Positions 18,804 through 29,200 of a DNA stretch of 63,651 bases are shown here, piece by piece. A program made the position numbers and the translations under genes. Under the pieces are notes generated by a model. It was not told the origin of the DNA, ran no database searches, and saw nothing but the letters and a program-made list of their open reading frames with translations. Every line of letters starts with the position of its first letter. Position 1 is the first letter of the stretch. Origin of the DNA: Mycobacterium kyorinense (GTDB lineage: Bacteria > Actinomycetota > Actinomycetes > Mycobacteriales > Mycobacteriaceae); contig NZ_LQPE01000021.1 of NCBI RefSeq assembly GCF_002101735.1, positions 1-63,651 of the forward strand. Direction: 5' to 3'.

Positions 18804-19400
18804 ATGGCACGACTTACCGGAGTCTCCGACCGCGACGCAGGGCTGGGCGCCCGGATCGCCTTCTTCTTCACCAAGCGCCGCATGGCGCAGATGACCGGAC
18901 TGCAAACCGCGACGATGCTTGAACCGCTTCGGATGTATGCCCACATCCCGAAGCTGCTCAGCGCCATCGGCCGGCTGGAACTGGCGGAGTCCAAACTGGA
19001 CATGCTCAGTGCCCGCTACCGCGCGCTTGCCGAGCTCAAGGCGGCGACCACGGTGCGCTGTGAGTACTGCATCGACTTGGGTTCGCAGATCGCGCGCGAG
19101 TGGGGCATCACCGACGAGGAATTGCTCGCGCTGTCCGACTACAAGAGGGCCTCGTGCTTCTCCGACGTCGAGAAGTTGATCCTCGATTACGCCACGGCGA
19201 TGAGCCGCACGCCGGTCGAGGTGACCGACGAGCTTTTCGACGCGCTGCGCGGACACTTCGATACCCCCCAACTCGTCGCGCTCACCCACGTCATCAACCT
19301 GGGCAACTTTCGGGCGCGGTTCAACCTGGCGCTTGGGATCGGGTCTTCCGGCTTTTCCGAGGGCAGAGTGTGTGCGCTGCCGGATGCGGCCAACCGGTGA
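18804..19400 (+). CDS. Carboxymuconolactone decarboxylase-like (AhpD-fold) protein
   Basis: The 198-residue all-helical protein has the AhpD/CMD redox motif VRCEYCIDLGSQIAREWGI (CxxC at about residues 77-80). The C-terminal half carries LILDYATAMSRTPVEVTDELFDAL, a second helical repeat. Such proteins are peroxidase-like or decarboxylase enzymes. ATG 18804 has AGGAGG 6 nt upstream. Its last 4 nt overlap the sigma factor start, the standard layout of ECF41 loci, where this protein is the main regulon member of the sigma factor. Substrate unknown. Confidence 0.87.
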   Translation: MARLTGVSDRDAGLGARIAFFFTKRRMAQMTGLQTATMLEPLRMYAHIPKLLSAIGRLELAESKLDMLSARYRALAELKAATTVRCEYCIDLGSQIAREWGITDEELLALSDYKRASCFSDVEKLILDYATAMSRTPVEVTDELFDALRGHFDTPQLVALTHVINLGNFRARFNLALGIGSSGFSEGRVCALPDAANR

Positions 19401-20266
19401 CAACCTCGCTGGCGGCACGATTCGAGGCGGCTCGTCCGCAGCTGGGCGCACTCGCCTACCGCATGCTGGGCTCGGTCGACGACGCCGAGGACGCGGTGCA
19501 GGAGGCGTGGCTGCGGCTGAGCCGAGACCAGGCCGGCGACATCCAGAACCTGGACGCGTGGCTTACCACCGTGGTGGCGCGGATCTGCCTGAACACGCTG
19601 CGCAGCCGCCGCGCCCGACGCGCCGAGGAGCTCGTCGCGCACGTTCCGGACCCGGTGGTCGACGCCGTCGGGGAATTCGATCCCGAACACCAGGCGCTGC
19701 TGGCCGACGCGGTCGGGCTCGCCCTGTTCGTCGTGCTGGACACCTTGCCGTCGGCTGAGCGGCTGGCGTTCGTCTTGCACGACGTCTTCGCGGTGCCGTT
19801 CGATCAGATCGCCGGAATTGTGGAGCGGTCGCCGGAGGCGGCCCGCAAACTGGCCAGCCGCGCCCGGCGGCGCATCCAGGATGCGGCGCCGGACCCGGAC
19901 GCCGACCTGAGCGCCCAACACGCGGTCGTCGACGCCTTCTTCGCGGCCGGGCGGGCGGGTGACCTCGACGGTTTGGTCGCGGTACTGGATCCGGATGTGG
20001 TGCTGCGCGGCGACTTCGGCCCCGACCAGACCCGCTGGGTGCGCGGCGCGTCGGCGGTGGCCGGCCTGGCACGCACCTACGCTGCCCCGGAGCGGGAAGC
20101 GCGTCCGGCCACCATCAACGGCGCCGCCGGGGCGGTGATCTTCGTCGCCGGCCATCCGGCCGCGATCATGGGCTTCGTCGTGCGCGGCGAACGCATCGCC
20201 GCGATCGACGTGCTGGCCGACCCGGCACGCGTCGGGCGGATCGACCTGAGCGCGCTGTCCGGCTAA
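19397..20266 (+). CDS. ECF41-type sigma factor (SigJ-like) with SnoaL-like C-terminal domain
   Basis: The 289-residue protein has sigma region 2 (LAYRMLGSVDDAEDAVQEAWLRL, residues 18-40) and region 4 (ERLAFVLHDVFAVPFDQIAGI...SPEAARKLASRARRRI). A NTF2/SnoaL-like extension of about 115 residues starts at AQHAVVDAFFAAGRAGDLDGL. In ECF41 factors this extension replaces an anti-sigma factor by modulating activity in cis. The GTG start overlaps the CMD-like gene by 4 nt. Its stop meets the stop of the convergent MTB12 paralogue end to end (20266/20263). Confidence 0.9.
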   Translation: MTTSLAARFEAARPQLGALAYRMLGSVDDAEDAVQEAWLRLSRDQAGDIQNLDAWLTTVVARICLNTLRSRRARRAEELVAHVPDPVVDAVGEFDPEHQALLADAVGLALFVVLDTLPSAERLAFVLHDVFAVPFDQIAGIVERSPEAARKLASRARRRIQDAAPDPDADLSAQHAVVDAFFAAGRAGDLDGLVAVLDPDVVLRGDFGPDQTRWVRGASAVAGLARTYAAPEREARPATINGAAGAVIFVAGHPAAIMGFVVRGERIAAIDVLADPARVGRIDLSALSG

Positions 20267-20772
20267 TTGGTGGCGGTGGCCGCCTGGATCAGCGCGATCG
20301 CGGCGTCATGCTGAAGCATCCAGTTGCCGCCCTCGTTGACGAACGCGAGTTGCTTGGTGACCGGCCCGGCGAACTTGGGACCCGAGATGGCCACGTCGGC
20401 GCTGGCCGCATTCGGGCCGGCCGGCGCGATGTTCGTCACGTTGAACTGCTCCGGGAAGTTCCCGTTGCGGTAGGCCTTCCTCAGGTCGTGGTCGGCCACC
20501 ATGCCCTCATTCTGAGCGATGCCGCCCTGGACCAAATTGTTCTTTTCGGTGTACCTCACGCCAGGGTCTGTGACTTGGTTGCACAGGTCTGCCAACTGGT
20601 CAGCGCTGGGCAGCTGCTCCTGCCCCGGCGGCGGGGGCGGCGGGTCCAGCGGGACGCTGAAGACCACGGGCTGCACGTCGGCTGGCGCCGAGCTGGCAGG
20701 CGCGAATCCGGCTGCTGCGGCACCGATCGCGGCGACGGCCGCCGCACCGGTAGCGAGAGCTTTGACAGTCAT
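20263..20772 (-). CDS. MTB12/CFP2-family secreted antigen, divergent copy
   Basis: The 169-residue precursor has a Sec signal ([22 protein letters not shown]) nearly identical to its upstream paralogue, then a proline-rich linker (DPPPPPPGQEQLP). The conserved domain includes ITNIAPAG-like VTNIAPAGPNAASADVAISG and FVNEGGNWMLQ. It is the more divergent of two tandem copies, with two cysteine-free halves except Cys69. Secreted; function unknown. Both genes share the ribosome binding site GAAGGGACA just before ATG. Confidence 0.85.
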   Translation of the reverse strand: MTVKALATGAAAVAAIGAAAAGFAPASSAPADVQPVVFSVPLDPPPPPPGQEQLPSADQLADLCNQVTDPGVRYTEKNNLVQGGIAQNEGMVADHDLRKAYRNGNFPEQFNVTNIAPAGPNAASADVAISGPKFAGPVTKQLAFVNEGGNWMLQHDAAIALIQAATATN

Positions 20773-20809
20773 GGATGTCCCTTCGATTAGGAGGTCGGTG
20801 TGGAAAAGG

Positions 20810-21307
20810 TTAGTGCCCAGAGGCCGCGTGGAGCAGCGTCATGGCCGAGTCGCGTGACAACATCCAGCTGCCCTGGTTGACGAACGTGACGTTCTGTGTG
20901 ACAGGCGCGGCCAGTTTGGGACCCGAGACCGCGACGTCGGCCGTGGCGCTACCCGGTGCAGCGGCCTGGATATTCGAGATGCCGAACGTCAACGGCAACT
21001 GGCCCTTCTTGGCCGCCTTTTGCAGCGCGTGGTCGGCCAGCGCAGCCTCGGACGGGCTGACACCGCCCTCGACGAGCCCGGACTTGTTGGCGAATGGGAC
21101 ATTGGGGTCCGCGAGGCTGGTCAGCACGGTGGAAAGCTGCCCGGCCGTCGGCAAAGTCGTGGTCTGATCCAGTGGCAACGGCGCGCTGAAGACGACGGGG
21201 CGCACCGGGGATGCGGCCGGGCCGCTGAAACTGGAAGTCAGGCCGGCGGCCGCGGCCCCGATTGCGGCGACGGCTGCCACACCGGTGGCGAGCGCTTTCA
21301 CGGTCAT
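20810..21307 (-). CDS. mtb12: Low-molecular-weight antigen MTB12 (CFP2)
   Basis: The 165-residue precursor has signal sequence [22 protein letters not shown] and mature domain [12 protein letters not shown]...[18 protein letters not shown]...[32 protein letters not shown]. This is very close to M. tuberculosis CFP2 (Rv2376c, 168 residues). It is an abundant secreted culture-filtrate antigen of unknown function. It is the probable orthologue; the 37-bp-downstream copy is a paralogue made by tandem duplication. Divergent from the SagB-like gene. Confidence 0.9.
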   Translation of the reverse strand: MTVKALATGVAAVAAIGAAAAGLTSSFSGPAASPVRPVVFSAPLPLDQTTTLPTAGQLSTVLTSLADPNVPFANKSGLVEGGVSPSEAALADHALQKAAKKGQLPLTFGISNIQAAAPGSATADVAVSGPKLAAPVTQNVTFVNQGSWMLSRDSAMTLLHAASGH

Positions 21308-21454
21308 GAGTGTCCCTTCGAAGCTGGTGTTGGTGGTGACGCTGATACTGGTGTGTCGTTTCGTCGGCCCGTCGTGTTACACCCGCTCACCGCTGGCCTA
21401 CGCTCATGGGCTTGGCACGGTGAATCCCGTGAAAGCAGCGAAAGAGGTCGCGGA

Positions 21455-22816
21455 TTGTCCGCCGTCAGCTACCCCGATCAGACCAGCTACGCGTTTCGGT
21501 CCGGCGTCACCTGCCTGACCACACCCGCGGGAGCGGTGCTGCTGAATCCTCCCCGCAGCGAGAAGCTGACGCGGTTGACCCCCGGGCAGCTGCACGCGCT
21601 GAAGACCCTCAACGCCGGGCCGGCGACAATCGCGGAACTATCGGCGGGCGGCGACGTCGGCGCACTCATCGACCAGCTCACCGCCGGTGGCTGGCTGACC
21701 GTTACCGTGCGCGACGGCGCACGCGAGCTGTACTCCCTACTGCCGTTCGGCCAGCCCACAGCACGCCCCGAATCACCGTCGCCGGACACCACCACATTAT
21801 CGAAATTCGCTGTGCTGCACCGGGATTCACAGGGCTTCGTGCTCGAGCATCCGCTGGGGTGGTGTGATCTGCGGATCCATGAGCCGGCTCTGCTCCCGCT
21901 GCTGGACGGGCCCCTACCGGCCGAGCCGCCCGTGCCGGCCGTGGTGGCCGCCCAATTCGTCGACGACCTGCACTGGGGGGGCTTCCGGCGGCCGGCGGGC
22001 GAGGAAGACCGCAGCTTCGATTCGCTGGCCTGGAGCCCGCCGGACCTGTGGTTTCACCGCCGCAGCACGCTCGGTGAACGCACTGTCACCTGGGAGCATT
22101 TCGGGCCGACCAAGTGGGCCAAGGACCGGTTCCCGCAGCCCCCGGCGCGCCGACCGAATTATCCCGGCCAGCCGGTCGCGCTGTTCGTCCCCGACCTCAC
22201 GGCCAAACGAACCGAAGACCCGACGCTGACAGCCGTTCTCGAAGACCGTGTTTCGACAAGAACTTTCGACGACGCCCGCCCGATCACCGTCGAGCAACTC
22301 GGCGAGTTGTTGTACCGCACAGCGCGCACGCGCAAGACTCAGCCGGTCGGCCCGGGTGAGGAACTGCTGTCGCGGCCTTACCCGTCGGGTGGCGGGCTCT
22401 ACGAACTCGAGCTGTACCCGGTGGTGCGCAACGTCGCCGGACTGGAGCCGGGCATGTACCACTACGACTCGTTCGACCACGTGCTGCGGCCGGTGGCCGG
22501 CGCAGAGTCAAAAGCGGTGTCCCGACTTGTCAAACCCGCCTCGGCGACGTTGACCGGTGGTGCCGAGCCGCAGGTACTCATTGCGATGGCCGCACGAAGC
22601 GGTCGCATCATGTGGACCTACGAGCAGATCGGCTACGCCGCCATTTTGAAAGATGTCGGCGTCCTGATGCAGACGATCTATTTGGCGGCAACCGCAATGG
22701 GCCTCGGCGCGTGCGCCCAGGGATTCGGCGACACCGCCGCGTTTGTCGCGGCCACCGGAGTCGACGAACGCCAAGAGTGCAACGTCGGCAGCATCATCGT
22801 CGGCTCCGTTGGCTGA
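21455..22816 (+). CDS. SagB-like (ThcOx-type) nitroreductase-fold flavoenzyme
   Basis: The 453-residue protein has an N-terminal region of about 240 residues with winged-helix-like parts, then an FMN-binding nitroreductase domain. Visible motifs are SRPYPSGGGLYELELYPVVRN, GMYHYDSFDHVLRPV and ILKDVGVLMQTIYLAATAMGLGACAQGFGD, the SagB/azoline-oxidase signature. The Lys-Tyr pair of active azoline dehydrogenases reads Thr-Tyr (MWTYEQIGYA), so that activity is doubtful. TTG 21455 is chosen because AAAGAGGT precedes it by 7-8 nt; no ATG/GTG lies nearby. It converges on mbtB with no spacing (22816/22817). Confidence 0.82.
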   Translation: MSAVSYPDQTSYAFRSGVTCLTTPAGAVLLNPPRSEKLTRLTPGQLHALKTLNAGPATIAELSAGGDVGALIDQLTAGGWLTVTVRDGARELYSLLPFGQPTARPESPSPDTTTLSKFAVLHRDSQGFVLEHPLGWCDLRIHEPALLPLLDGPLPAEPPVPAVVAAQFVDDLHWGGFRRPAGEEDRSFDSLAWSPPDLWFHRRSTLGERTVTWEHFGPTKWAKDRFPQPPARRPNYPGQPVALFVPDLTAKRTEDPTLTAVLEDRVSTRTFDDARPITVEQLGELLYRTARTRKTQPVGPGEELLSRPYPSGGGLYELELYPVVRNVAGLEPGMYHYDSFDHVLRPVAGAESKAVSRLVKPASATLTGGAEPQVLIAMAARSGRIMWTYEQIGYAAILKDVGVLMQTIYLAATAMGLGACAQGFGDTAAFVAATGVDERQECNVGSIIVGSVG

Positions 22817-25800
22817 CTAGTCCTGGGCGAGAACCTCTTCGTCGGTCAGCGCCGCAACCTCGAGGTAGGCACGCGCGATCACGGCCAGGCGATCCGGCGT
22901 ACCGCGCTGGGTCTCCCGCTCACCCAGGCGATCGGCCAACGCTGCGACGGTTCGGGCGGCGAACAGGTCGGCGACCACCGCATGATCGATCTCCAGCCAG
23001 TCGCGCAGCCGGGCGATCACGGTGGTCGCCAGCACCGAATCGCCGCCCATGGCGAAGAAGTCGTGGTGCACCCCAACCGAATCCACGCCCAGCACCTCGG
23101 CCACAACCGCGGCGAGTGCGGCCTCGACGTCATTACGTGGCGCACCGTCTTCGGTTGCGGTGGTGTCCGGTTCGAGCTGTCGGATCACCGCTTTGCGGTC
23201 CAGTTTTCCGTTGGACGTCAATGGAATTCGGTCGACCGACACGATGCGCTTGGGAACCATGTAGCCCGGCAACAGGTCCGCCACCGCCGCGGCAACGTCG
23301 TCGACGGAGTCCACCTCGCCTGAAATCGCGGCGACCAGCGTCGGCGCCGCGTCGCCGACCACCGCAGCGACGGCGTGACGCACTCCGGGCACGGTGCGCA
23401 GCGCGCTCTCCACTTCGCCGAGTTCGACGCGGTAGCCGCGAATCTGGACCTGGTTGTCGGCTCGGCCCAGGAACTCGATGGTGCCGTCCGGCCAGTACCT
23501 GGCCATGTCACCGGTTTTGTACCAGCGAACACCCTCGCGCTCGACGAAGCGCTCTGCGGTTCGCTGCGGGTCGTTGCGGTATCCCGCTGCGACATTCGCT
23601 CCGCCGACCCACAGTTCGCCGGCCACCCAATCGGGGCAGTCGCGGCCCGACGGCGCGACGACCCGGCACCGCACATTGCGCAGCGGGATGCCGAACGGCA
23701 CCGTCGCCCACTGCGCTGGTGGTTCGCCGACGACCTCGCAGATGGTGTGGTGGATCGACGTCTCGGTCGCACCACCCAAACCGGCGAACCGGCATCCCGG
23801 CACTTGCCTGGCGAGTCTGCGCGCAAGGTCGGCGCCGACCCAGTCACCACCGAGGGTGACGGCTCGCAACGAGTCGCCGAGCCGGTCGCCGCCGAGTTCC
23901 AAGATCATGTCGAGCATGCTCGGCACGCAGTTGAGGATCGAAACGCGATGCTGGCGAAGCAATTCCACCCATGTGGTGGCTGCGGCGCGCTGTTCGGAGT
24001 CGACCGCTACCAGCGAGCCGCCCACCGAGAACATGCCGAAGACGTCGTAGACGGATGCGTCGAATTCGAGGGCGGACAGCGCGAGCACCCGGTCGGCGCT
24101 GCCGACGCCGAACCATTCGTTGACGGCGTCGATGGTGTTCATCGCGCCGCTGTGGCGCACGTCGACTCCCTTGGGCAGCCCGGTCGAGCCGGAGGTGAAG
24201 ATCACGTAGGCGATTTCGTCGGGATCGGTGAAGACGGGCGCCGGCAGCGGTGCGGGCTGGTTGACCGCGGCGTCGATGGACAGGCACGGAACCGAGTCCA
24301 TCTGGCCGGTCTCGGCGGTGATCGCCGCCACGACGTCGGCCGTCTGAAGGATCTTGGCGCGCCGCGCAATCGGCTGATCGAATCCGATCGGCACATATGT
24401 TGCGCCGGCCGCGAGTACCCCGAGCACGGCCAGTACTTGGTCGCGTCCCTTGGGGAGCTGGACGGCGACCGCGTCACCGCGACCCACACCTAGCGCATGC
24501 AATGCGCCCGCGACCCTCAGCGAGCGTTCGGCGAGGTCGGCGTAACTCCATGCGCCCGCATCGTCGCCGAGTCCCCACACCACGGCCTGCGCCTCGGGGT
24601 TGGCGGCGGCATGCTCGAAGAAGCCTTGGTGCAGGCACCGGCCGCTGACCGGTCCGTCGGTCGCGTTGACCGCCGCCCGCACCTTCGCCTGGTCGCTCGG
24701 CAACCGCACCGCCGCCTCGGCGTCCCACCCCGCGTCGCCGTCTGCAAGGCGTTCGACGGCGTCGGTGAACCTGGCGAACATGGCGTCGATCAGCCCGGGC
24801 GGGAAGGCCAACTCACGCACGTCCCAGTTGAGCAGCAATCCGCCTCGCAACTCGGTGATTTGGGCGTCGAGCAACACCTGGGGACCCTGCGAGACTATCC
24901 ACACCGGTTCGCCGAACGTGTCGATCACCCTGTCGGCGAACAACTCCCCGAGGTCGAGCGCGCTGGTGAACACGACGGGCGCCAGCACCGGTTCGCCGCG
25001 GTGTCTGCCGAGATCACGCAGCACGTCAAGTCCGGAATACGTGGCATGGGCCGCGCTTTCGTACATTCGGCGCTGGATGTCGCGGGCGCGCTCGGTGACC
25101 GAGGCGTTCTCGGTCACGTCGACCTCCAGCATGATCGAGGAGGTGAAGTCCCCCACCACCCGATCGATGTCGGGGTGTATCGAGTCGCGGTGGAACAACG
25201 GCACGTTCAGCAGGAACCTGCTCTGCGCGGACCAGCCGCCGATGGTGTCGGCGAACAACCCCGCGACGGCCATCGCGGGTGTGACGCCGCGGCGATGTGC
25301 GCCGGCCAGCAGCCGTTGCTTGGCGTCGGGCCCGAGCCAGTGTGCGTAACGGACGGTGCGATGCGATGCCGTGGCGACGGTGGGAAGTTCGGGCGCACCG
25401 GGCAGCCGGGCTATCCGCTGCTGCCACCACTGCCGATCGCGCTCACGTGCGGCGCTGTCAACGGTGCGCTCGGCGCGGTAGCGCCGGTAGGTATAGCCGG
25501 GCGCCGGCACGGCAGCGCCCCGGTATAGCTCGGCCAGGTCGGAAACCAGCACTCGGTAGCTCATCGCGTCGCCGGCCAGCATGTCGATGTCCAGATGCAG
25601 CCGCGTGCGGTCGTCGTCGCACACGGTCAGCGTGACGTCGATAACCTGACCGTCCGCAATGGCCAAGCGCTGGTGGGTTTTCCGGTCGCGCAATTGTGCG
25701 AGCCTGGCGTTGACCACCTCGGGGCTCTGCCCGCGCAGGTCGACCACGCCGAACACCGGCCGGCCCGGCCCGGGCATGGTCTGCTGCGTCCCGTCGGGCA

Positions 25801-26263
25801 GGAACCGGGTCCGAAGCATCGGGTGGGTGGCGACGAGGTCGGTCACCGCTCTTTCCAGTTGCGCGGGATCGGTTGCGCCGCCGTCGAATTCGACGTAGAG
25901 GTGGGCGGCGACGCCGCCGAGTTGTTGCTCGTCGGAGCGCCCGATCCAATACGCGTGCTGCATGGTCGCCAATGGGAAGGGCGCGTCCTCTGCGGCGACG
26001 GGCTGGTCGGGAACCGGCTCTGCCACGCCGGCCATTCCCTCCACTAGCAGGTCGTGCCACGACTCGACGGTGGGGTTGGCCGCGAGCTGGGCGAACGTGA
26101 TGTCGGCCCCTTGTTTGCGCCACCCTCCCGCGAGTGCCATCATCCGGATCGAGTTGAGCCCCAGTTGAATGAGATCGTCGTGGTCGGCGACATCTTCTGC
26201 GGCGCAGTCGAGTTGGGCTGCAACCGTGGCCCGGATCTCCTCCCTGCTGATGCGCTCGGTCAT
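22817..26263 (-). CDS. mbtB: Mycobactin NRPS MbtB (phenyloxazoline synthase) lacking the thioesterase domain
   Basis: MbtB loads salicylate and cyclises Ser/Thr to the phenyloxazoline of mycobactin. Domains over 1148 residues: aryl carrier protein (LGLNSIRMM, Ser38), heterocyclisation domain about 95-500 with the Cy signature D-x4-D-x2-S (DMLAGDAMS), adenylation about 540-1010 ([23 protein letters not shown]), and carrier protein with [11 protein letters not shown] near 1065. M. tuberculosis MbtB (about 1414 residues) ends in a thioesterase; here the protein stops about 75 residues after the carrier serine. ATG overlaps the mbtF stop by 4 nt. Last gene of mbtE-mbtF-mbtB. Confidence 0.9.
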   Translation of the reverse strand: MTERISREEIRATVAAQLDCAAEDVADHDDLIQLGLNSIRMMALAGGWRKQGADITFAQLAANPTVESWHDLLVEGMAGVAEPVPDQPVAAEDAPFPLATMQHAYWIGRSDEQQLGGVAAHLYVEFDGGATDPAQLERAVTDLVATHPMLRTRFLPDGTQQTMPGPGRPVFGVVDLRGQSPEVVNARLAQLRDRKTHQRLAIADGQVIDVTLTVCDDDRTRLHLDIDMLAGDAMSYRVLVSDLAELYRGAAVPAPGYTYRRYRAERTVDSAARERDRQWWQQRIARLPGAPELPTVATASHRTVRYAHWLGPDAKQRLLAGAHRRGVTPAMAVAGLFADTIGGWSAQSRFLLNVPLFHRDSIHPDIDRVVGDFTSSIMLEVDVTENASVTERARDIQRRMYESAAHATYSGLDVLRDLGRHRGEPVLAPVVFTSALDLGELFADRVIDTFGEPVWIVSQGPQVLLDAQITELRGGLLLNWDVRELAFPPGLIDAMFARFTDAVERLADGDAGWDAEAAVRLPSDQAKVRAAVNATDGPVSGRCLHQGFFEHAAANPEAQAVVWGLGDDAGAWSYADLAERSLRVAGALHALGVGRGDAVAVQLPKGRDQVLAVLGVLAAGATYVPIGFDQPIARRAKILQTADVVAAITAETGQMDSVPCLSIDAAVNQPAPLPAPVFTDPDEIAYVIFTSGSTGLPKGVDVRHSGAMNTIDAVNEWFGVGSADRVLALSALEFDASVYDVFGMFSVGGSLVAVDSEQRAAATTWVELLRQHRVSILNCVPSMLDMILELGGDRLGDSLRAVTLGGDWVGADLARRLARQVPGCRFAGLGGATETSIHHTICEVVGEPPAQWATVPFGIPLRNVRCRVVAPSGRDCPDWVAGELWVGGANVAAGYRNDPQRTAERFVEREGVRWYKTGDMARYWPDGTIEFLGRADNQVQIRGYRVELGEVESALRTVPGVRHAVAAVVGDAAPTLVAAISGEVDSVDDVAAAVADLLPGYMVPKRIVSVDRIPLTSNGKLDRKAVIRQLEPDTTATEDGAPRNDVEAALAAVVAEVLGVDSVGVHHDFFAMGGDSVLATTVIARLRDWLEIDHAVVADLFAARTVAALADRLGERETQRGTPDRLAVIARAYLEVAALTDEEVLAQD

Positions 26264-29200
26264 GACGTGTACTCCAGGCCGGCTACCAGCGCTTCGATGC
26301 CGCGTCGCCAGAAATCCGCCAGCAGGTCGATGTCGGCGGCGTCGAAAAGGGCAGTGCTCCAGCGCAGGCTGGTGATCAGTTGCGAACCCTGCTCCGTAGC
26401 GCCCACCAACGTGCTGATGTTCAGCGCGAAACGCAGCGGCAGGTCAGGCTCGGGGTCGATCGGCAGCGCACCGATGTAGGGCTCGGTGAGCAACGACCAC
26501 GGCTGGTCGCTGACACCGCTGAGGTCCAACCGACCCAGATACCCGAACTGGATCTGAGGTTCGGCGGCCTCCTGTAACTCCGGGACCCGCTCGACGTACC
26601 GAAGTAGCCCGTAATCCAAGCCGTCGTGCGGGATCGTGCTCAATTGTGCGGCCACCGACTCGAAGAGCGCGCGTGCGGCGCCCGGATCGCGTTCGGCTTG
26701 CTCGACGTCGACCGCGGCCGCACCCGATCCGAGGCGCACGGGAAATGCCGTGGTGAACCAGCCGACGGTGTTGGTGGTGTCGGTGTCCAGGACGGCGTCG
26801 GCCCGCCCGTGGCCTTCCAGGGCGAGAAGCGTGCCCGATGCCGGGTCCTGTCCCCGAACGCGGCGCCAACTCGCAACCGCCATTGCCGTGACGGTGGGCA
26901 GGAATTCGCGCACGGGCTCCGCGCGGGTCAACGCACGTTCGGTGGTGTGGGCCGGTGTGATCACGGGGGTCACGCGCAGGGTGGACCAGGTGTCGCGGTT
27001 GGGATCCGGATGCCGCCTGCCCAGCGCCGGGTCGGGGTCGCGGACCTGTGCGGCCCAGTAGTCGCGTTGCGCCGCCACCTCCGGCGTCGCGGCCCGCCGC
27101 CACATCAGTTCCGACCACCGGCGGTAGGAGGTGAACTCCGGCAGCGTTTTCGGTGTCGCACCGGCTTGCAGGGCGCGCCACGCTTCGGCGAGGTTGCCCA
27201 GCATGATGTGCCATGAGACCACGTCGACCACCAGGTGGTGGGCGCTGATCAGCAGGACCGGTGGGTGATCGGCGCCGCAAAGCCACACCGCGCGCAGCAT
27301 CGCGCCGCGACGGGGGTCGATCTGGTCGTTGGCCTGGCGTGCGTAACGTGTGATGGCGGAGCTGAATTCGGCATCTGCCGGCAGGTCGATGCGGGTCAGC
27401 ATGTCGGCGGCACTGACCACCCCGGGTGCACGGGTGACCAGCCGCGGTCCCTCTGGAGTGTCGTGCAGGATCGAGCGCAACGTGTCGTGTCCGTCGAGCA
27501 GCAATTGCAGCATCGACCGGATCGACGATTCCTCGATGTCGGCGGGCAGCCTCAGCAAGACGGTATGGGTGAAGCGACGGTAGTTGCCGTACTCGTGGAG
27601 CCAGGACACCATCGGCAGCGGCAGCACTTCGCCGTATTCAGCTCTTTCGGCGGCGGCACCGCAGGCGGTGCCATTGTCGATGGCAGCCGCGAGTTGGCGA
27701 ATCGAAGGGAAAGCGAACACCATCCGTGGACTGACGGCGAGGCCGCGCCGCGCAACCTTGTGCACCACCGAGATAGCCACGATGCTGTCCAGCCCGAGTG
27801 AGAAGAAGTCGTCGTCGATGTGCGGTGCGGTGCCGCCCAACTGTTCTGCGAAGACTTCGCACAGCAATCGTTCCGTCGAGGTGCTCGCCGACCCCGCGCC
27901 GTCTCCGGCGCCCGCGAGCACTTGCTCGGCCAGCCGTTCCAGCGCGTGGCCGTCCAGCTTGCCGTTGGTGTTCACCGGCAGCGCAGGCAGTTCGACGATG
28001 CGCGCCGGAACCATGTAGGACGGCAACCGTTCGGTGAGCCTGGCGCGCAACAGAACCGGATCGCCCGCGGTATTGTCCCGCCACACCACAAAGCCCACCA
28101 ATTGGGCGCCCCCGCCACGGCGCAGCACCGAAACCGCCGCGTCGTGCACCTCGGGCCGGCTGCGCAGCGCGGCCTCGATCTCGCCGACTTCGACGCGGTA
28201 GCCACGGATCTTGACCTGGGTGTCGCTGCGGCCGATGTAGGCGTAGCCGCCGTGCGGGAGCCGGCGGACCAGGTCTCCGGTGCGATACATGCGGTGTCCC
28301 GGGCGCAGGGGATCCGCCACGAAGCGGGCCGCGGTCAACCCCGGCCGGCCGACATAGCCCCGGGCCAGCTGCGCGCCCGACAAATACAGCTCGCCGACCA
28401 CACCGGTCGGCACCATCCGCAACGCCGAATCCAACACGTAGCCAACGGTTCCGGCGTTTGGGATGCCGATCGTCGGCGCGGGGTAATCCTGCACCGGCGC
28501 CACCACCGCCTCGACCGTCGTCTCGGTGGGCCCGTAGCAGTTGTAGACCGCGGTCGGCGAAAGCGCGCGCAGATGCTCCCACAGCGCGGTGTCGATCGCT
28601 TCGCCTCCGAGGGCAAGCACCGAGGGTGGCGACTCCGATAGTCCGGCGGCATGCAGTTGAACGAACATCGACGGCGTGGTGTCGATCATGTCGATGCGGT
28701 GTGCGCCCATTCCGCGCACCAGTCGGTCGGCGTCGCGCATTTCGTCGGCGTCGAACAGGTGCAGGGCATGGCCGTCGAGCAGGCCGACCATGGGCTGCCA
28801 GGAGGCGTCGAAGCTGAACGACCAGGCGTGCGCGATCCGCAGCGGGCGGCCGAGCCGCGACCGGGCGGGCCCGTAGACGCGCTCGCGGTGATCGGCGAAA
28901 TAGCCCAGTAGCGCAGCGTTGGTGCCGACTACGCCTTTGGGTTCACCGGTGGAACCGGAGGTGAAGATGACGTATGCGCTGTGGTCGGGTTGGCGACGAA
29001 CGGCGGGTGGCGTGTCCGAACGTTGCGAAATGCGTTCGGCGACGGCAGGGTCGTCGAGGAGTAGGGTCGGCAACCCGGCGGGAAGCAGTTTTCGGTAGCC
29101 GGCTTCGGAGACGGCGAGCACCGGATTGGCCTGGCGCGCAATGGATTCGATTCGCGCCGCGGGAAGGGTGATGTCGACCGGCAGGTAGCCGCCGCCGGCG

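Noticed and set aside
19100..19396. Longer sigma-factor start
   Set aside because: The frame is open upstream inside the CMD-like gene, but residues there are shadow sequence; sigma region 2 begins just after GTG 19397.
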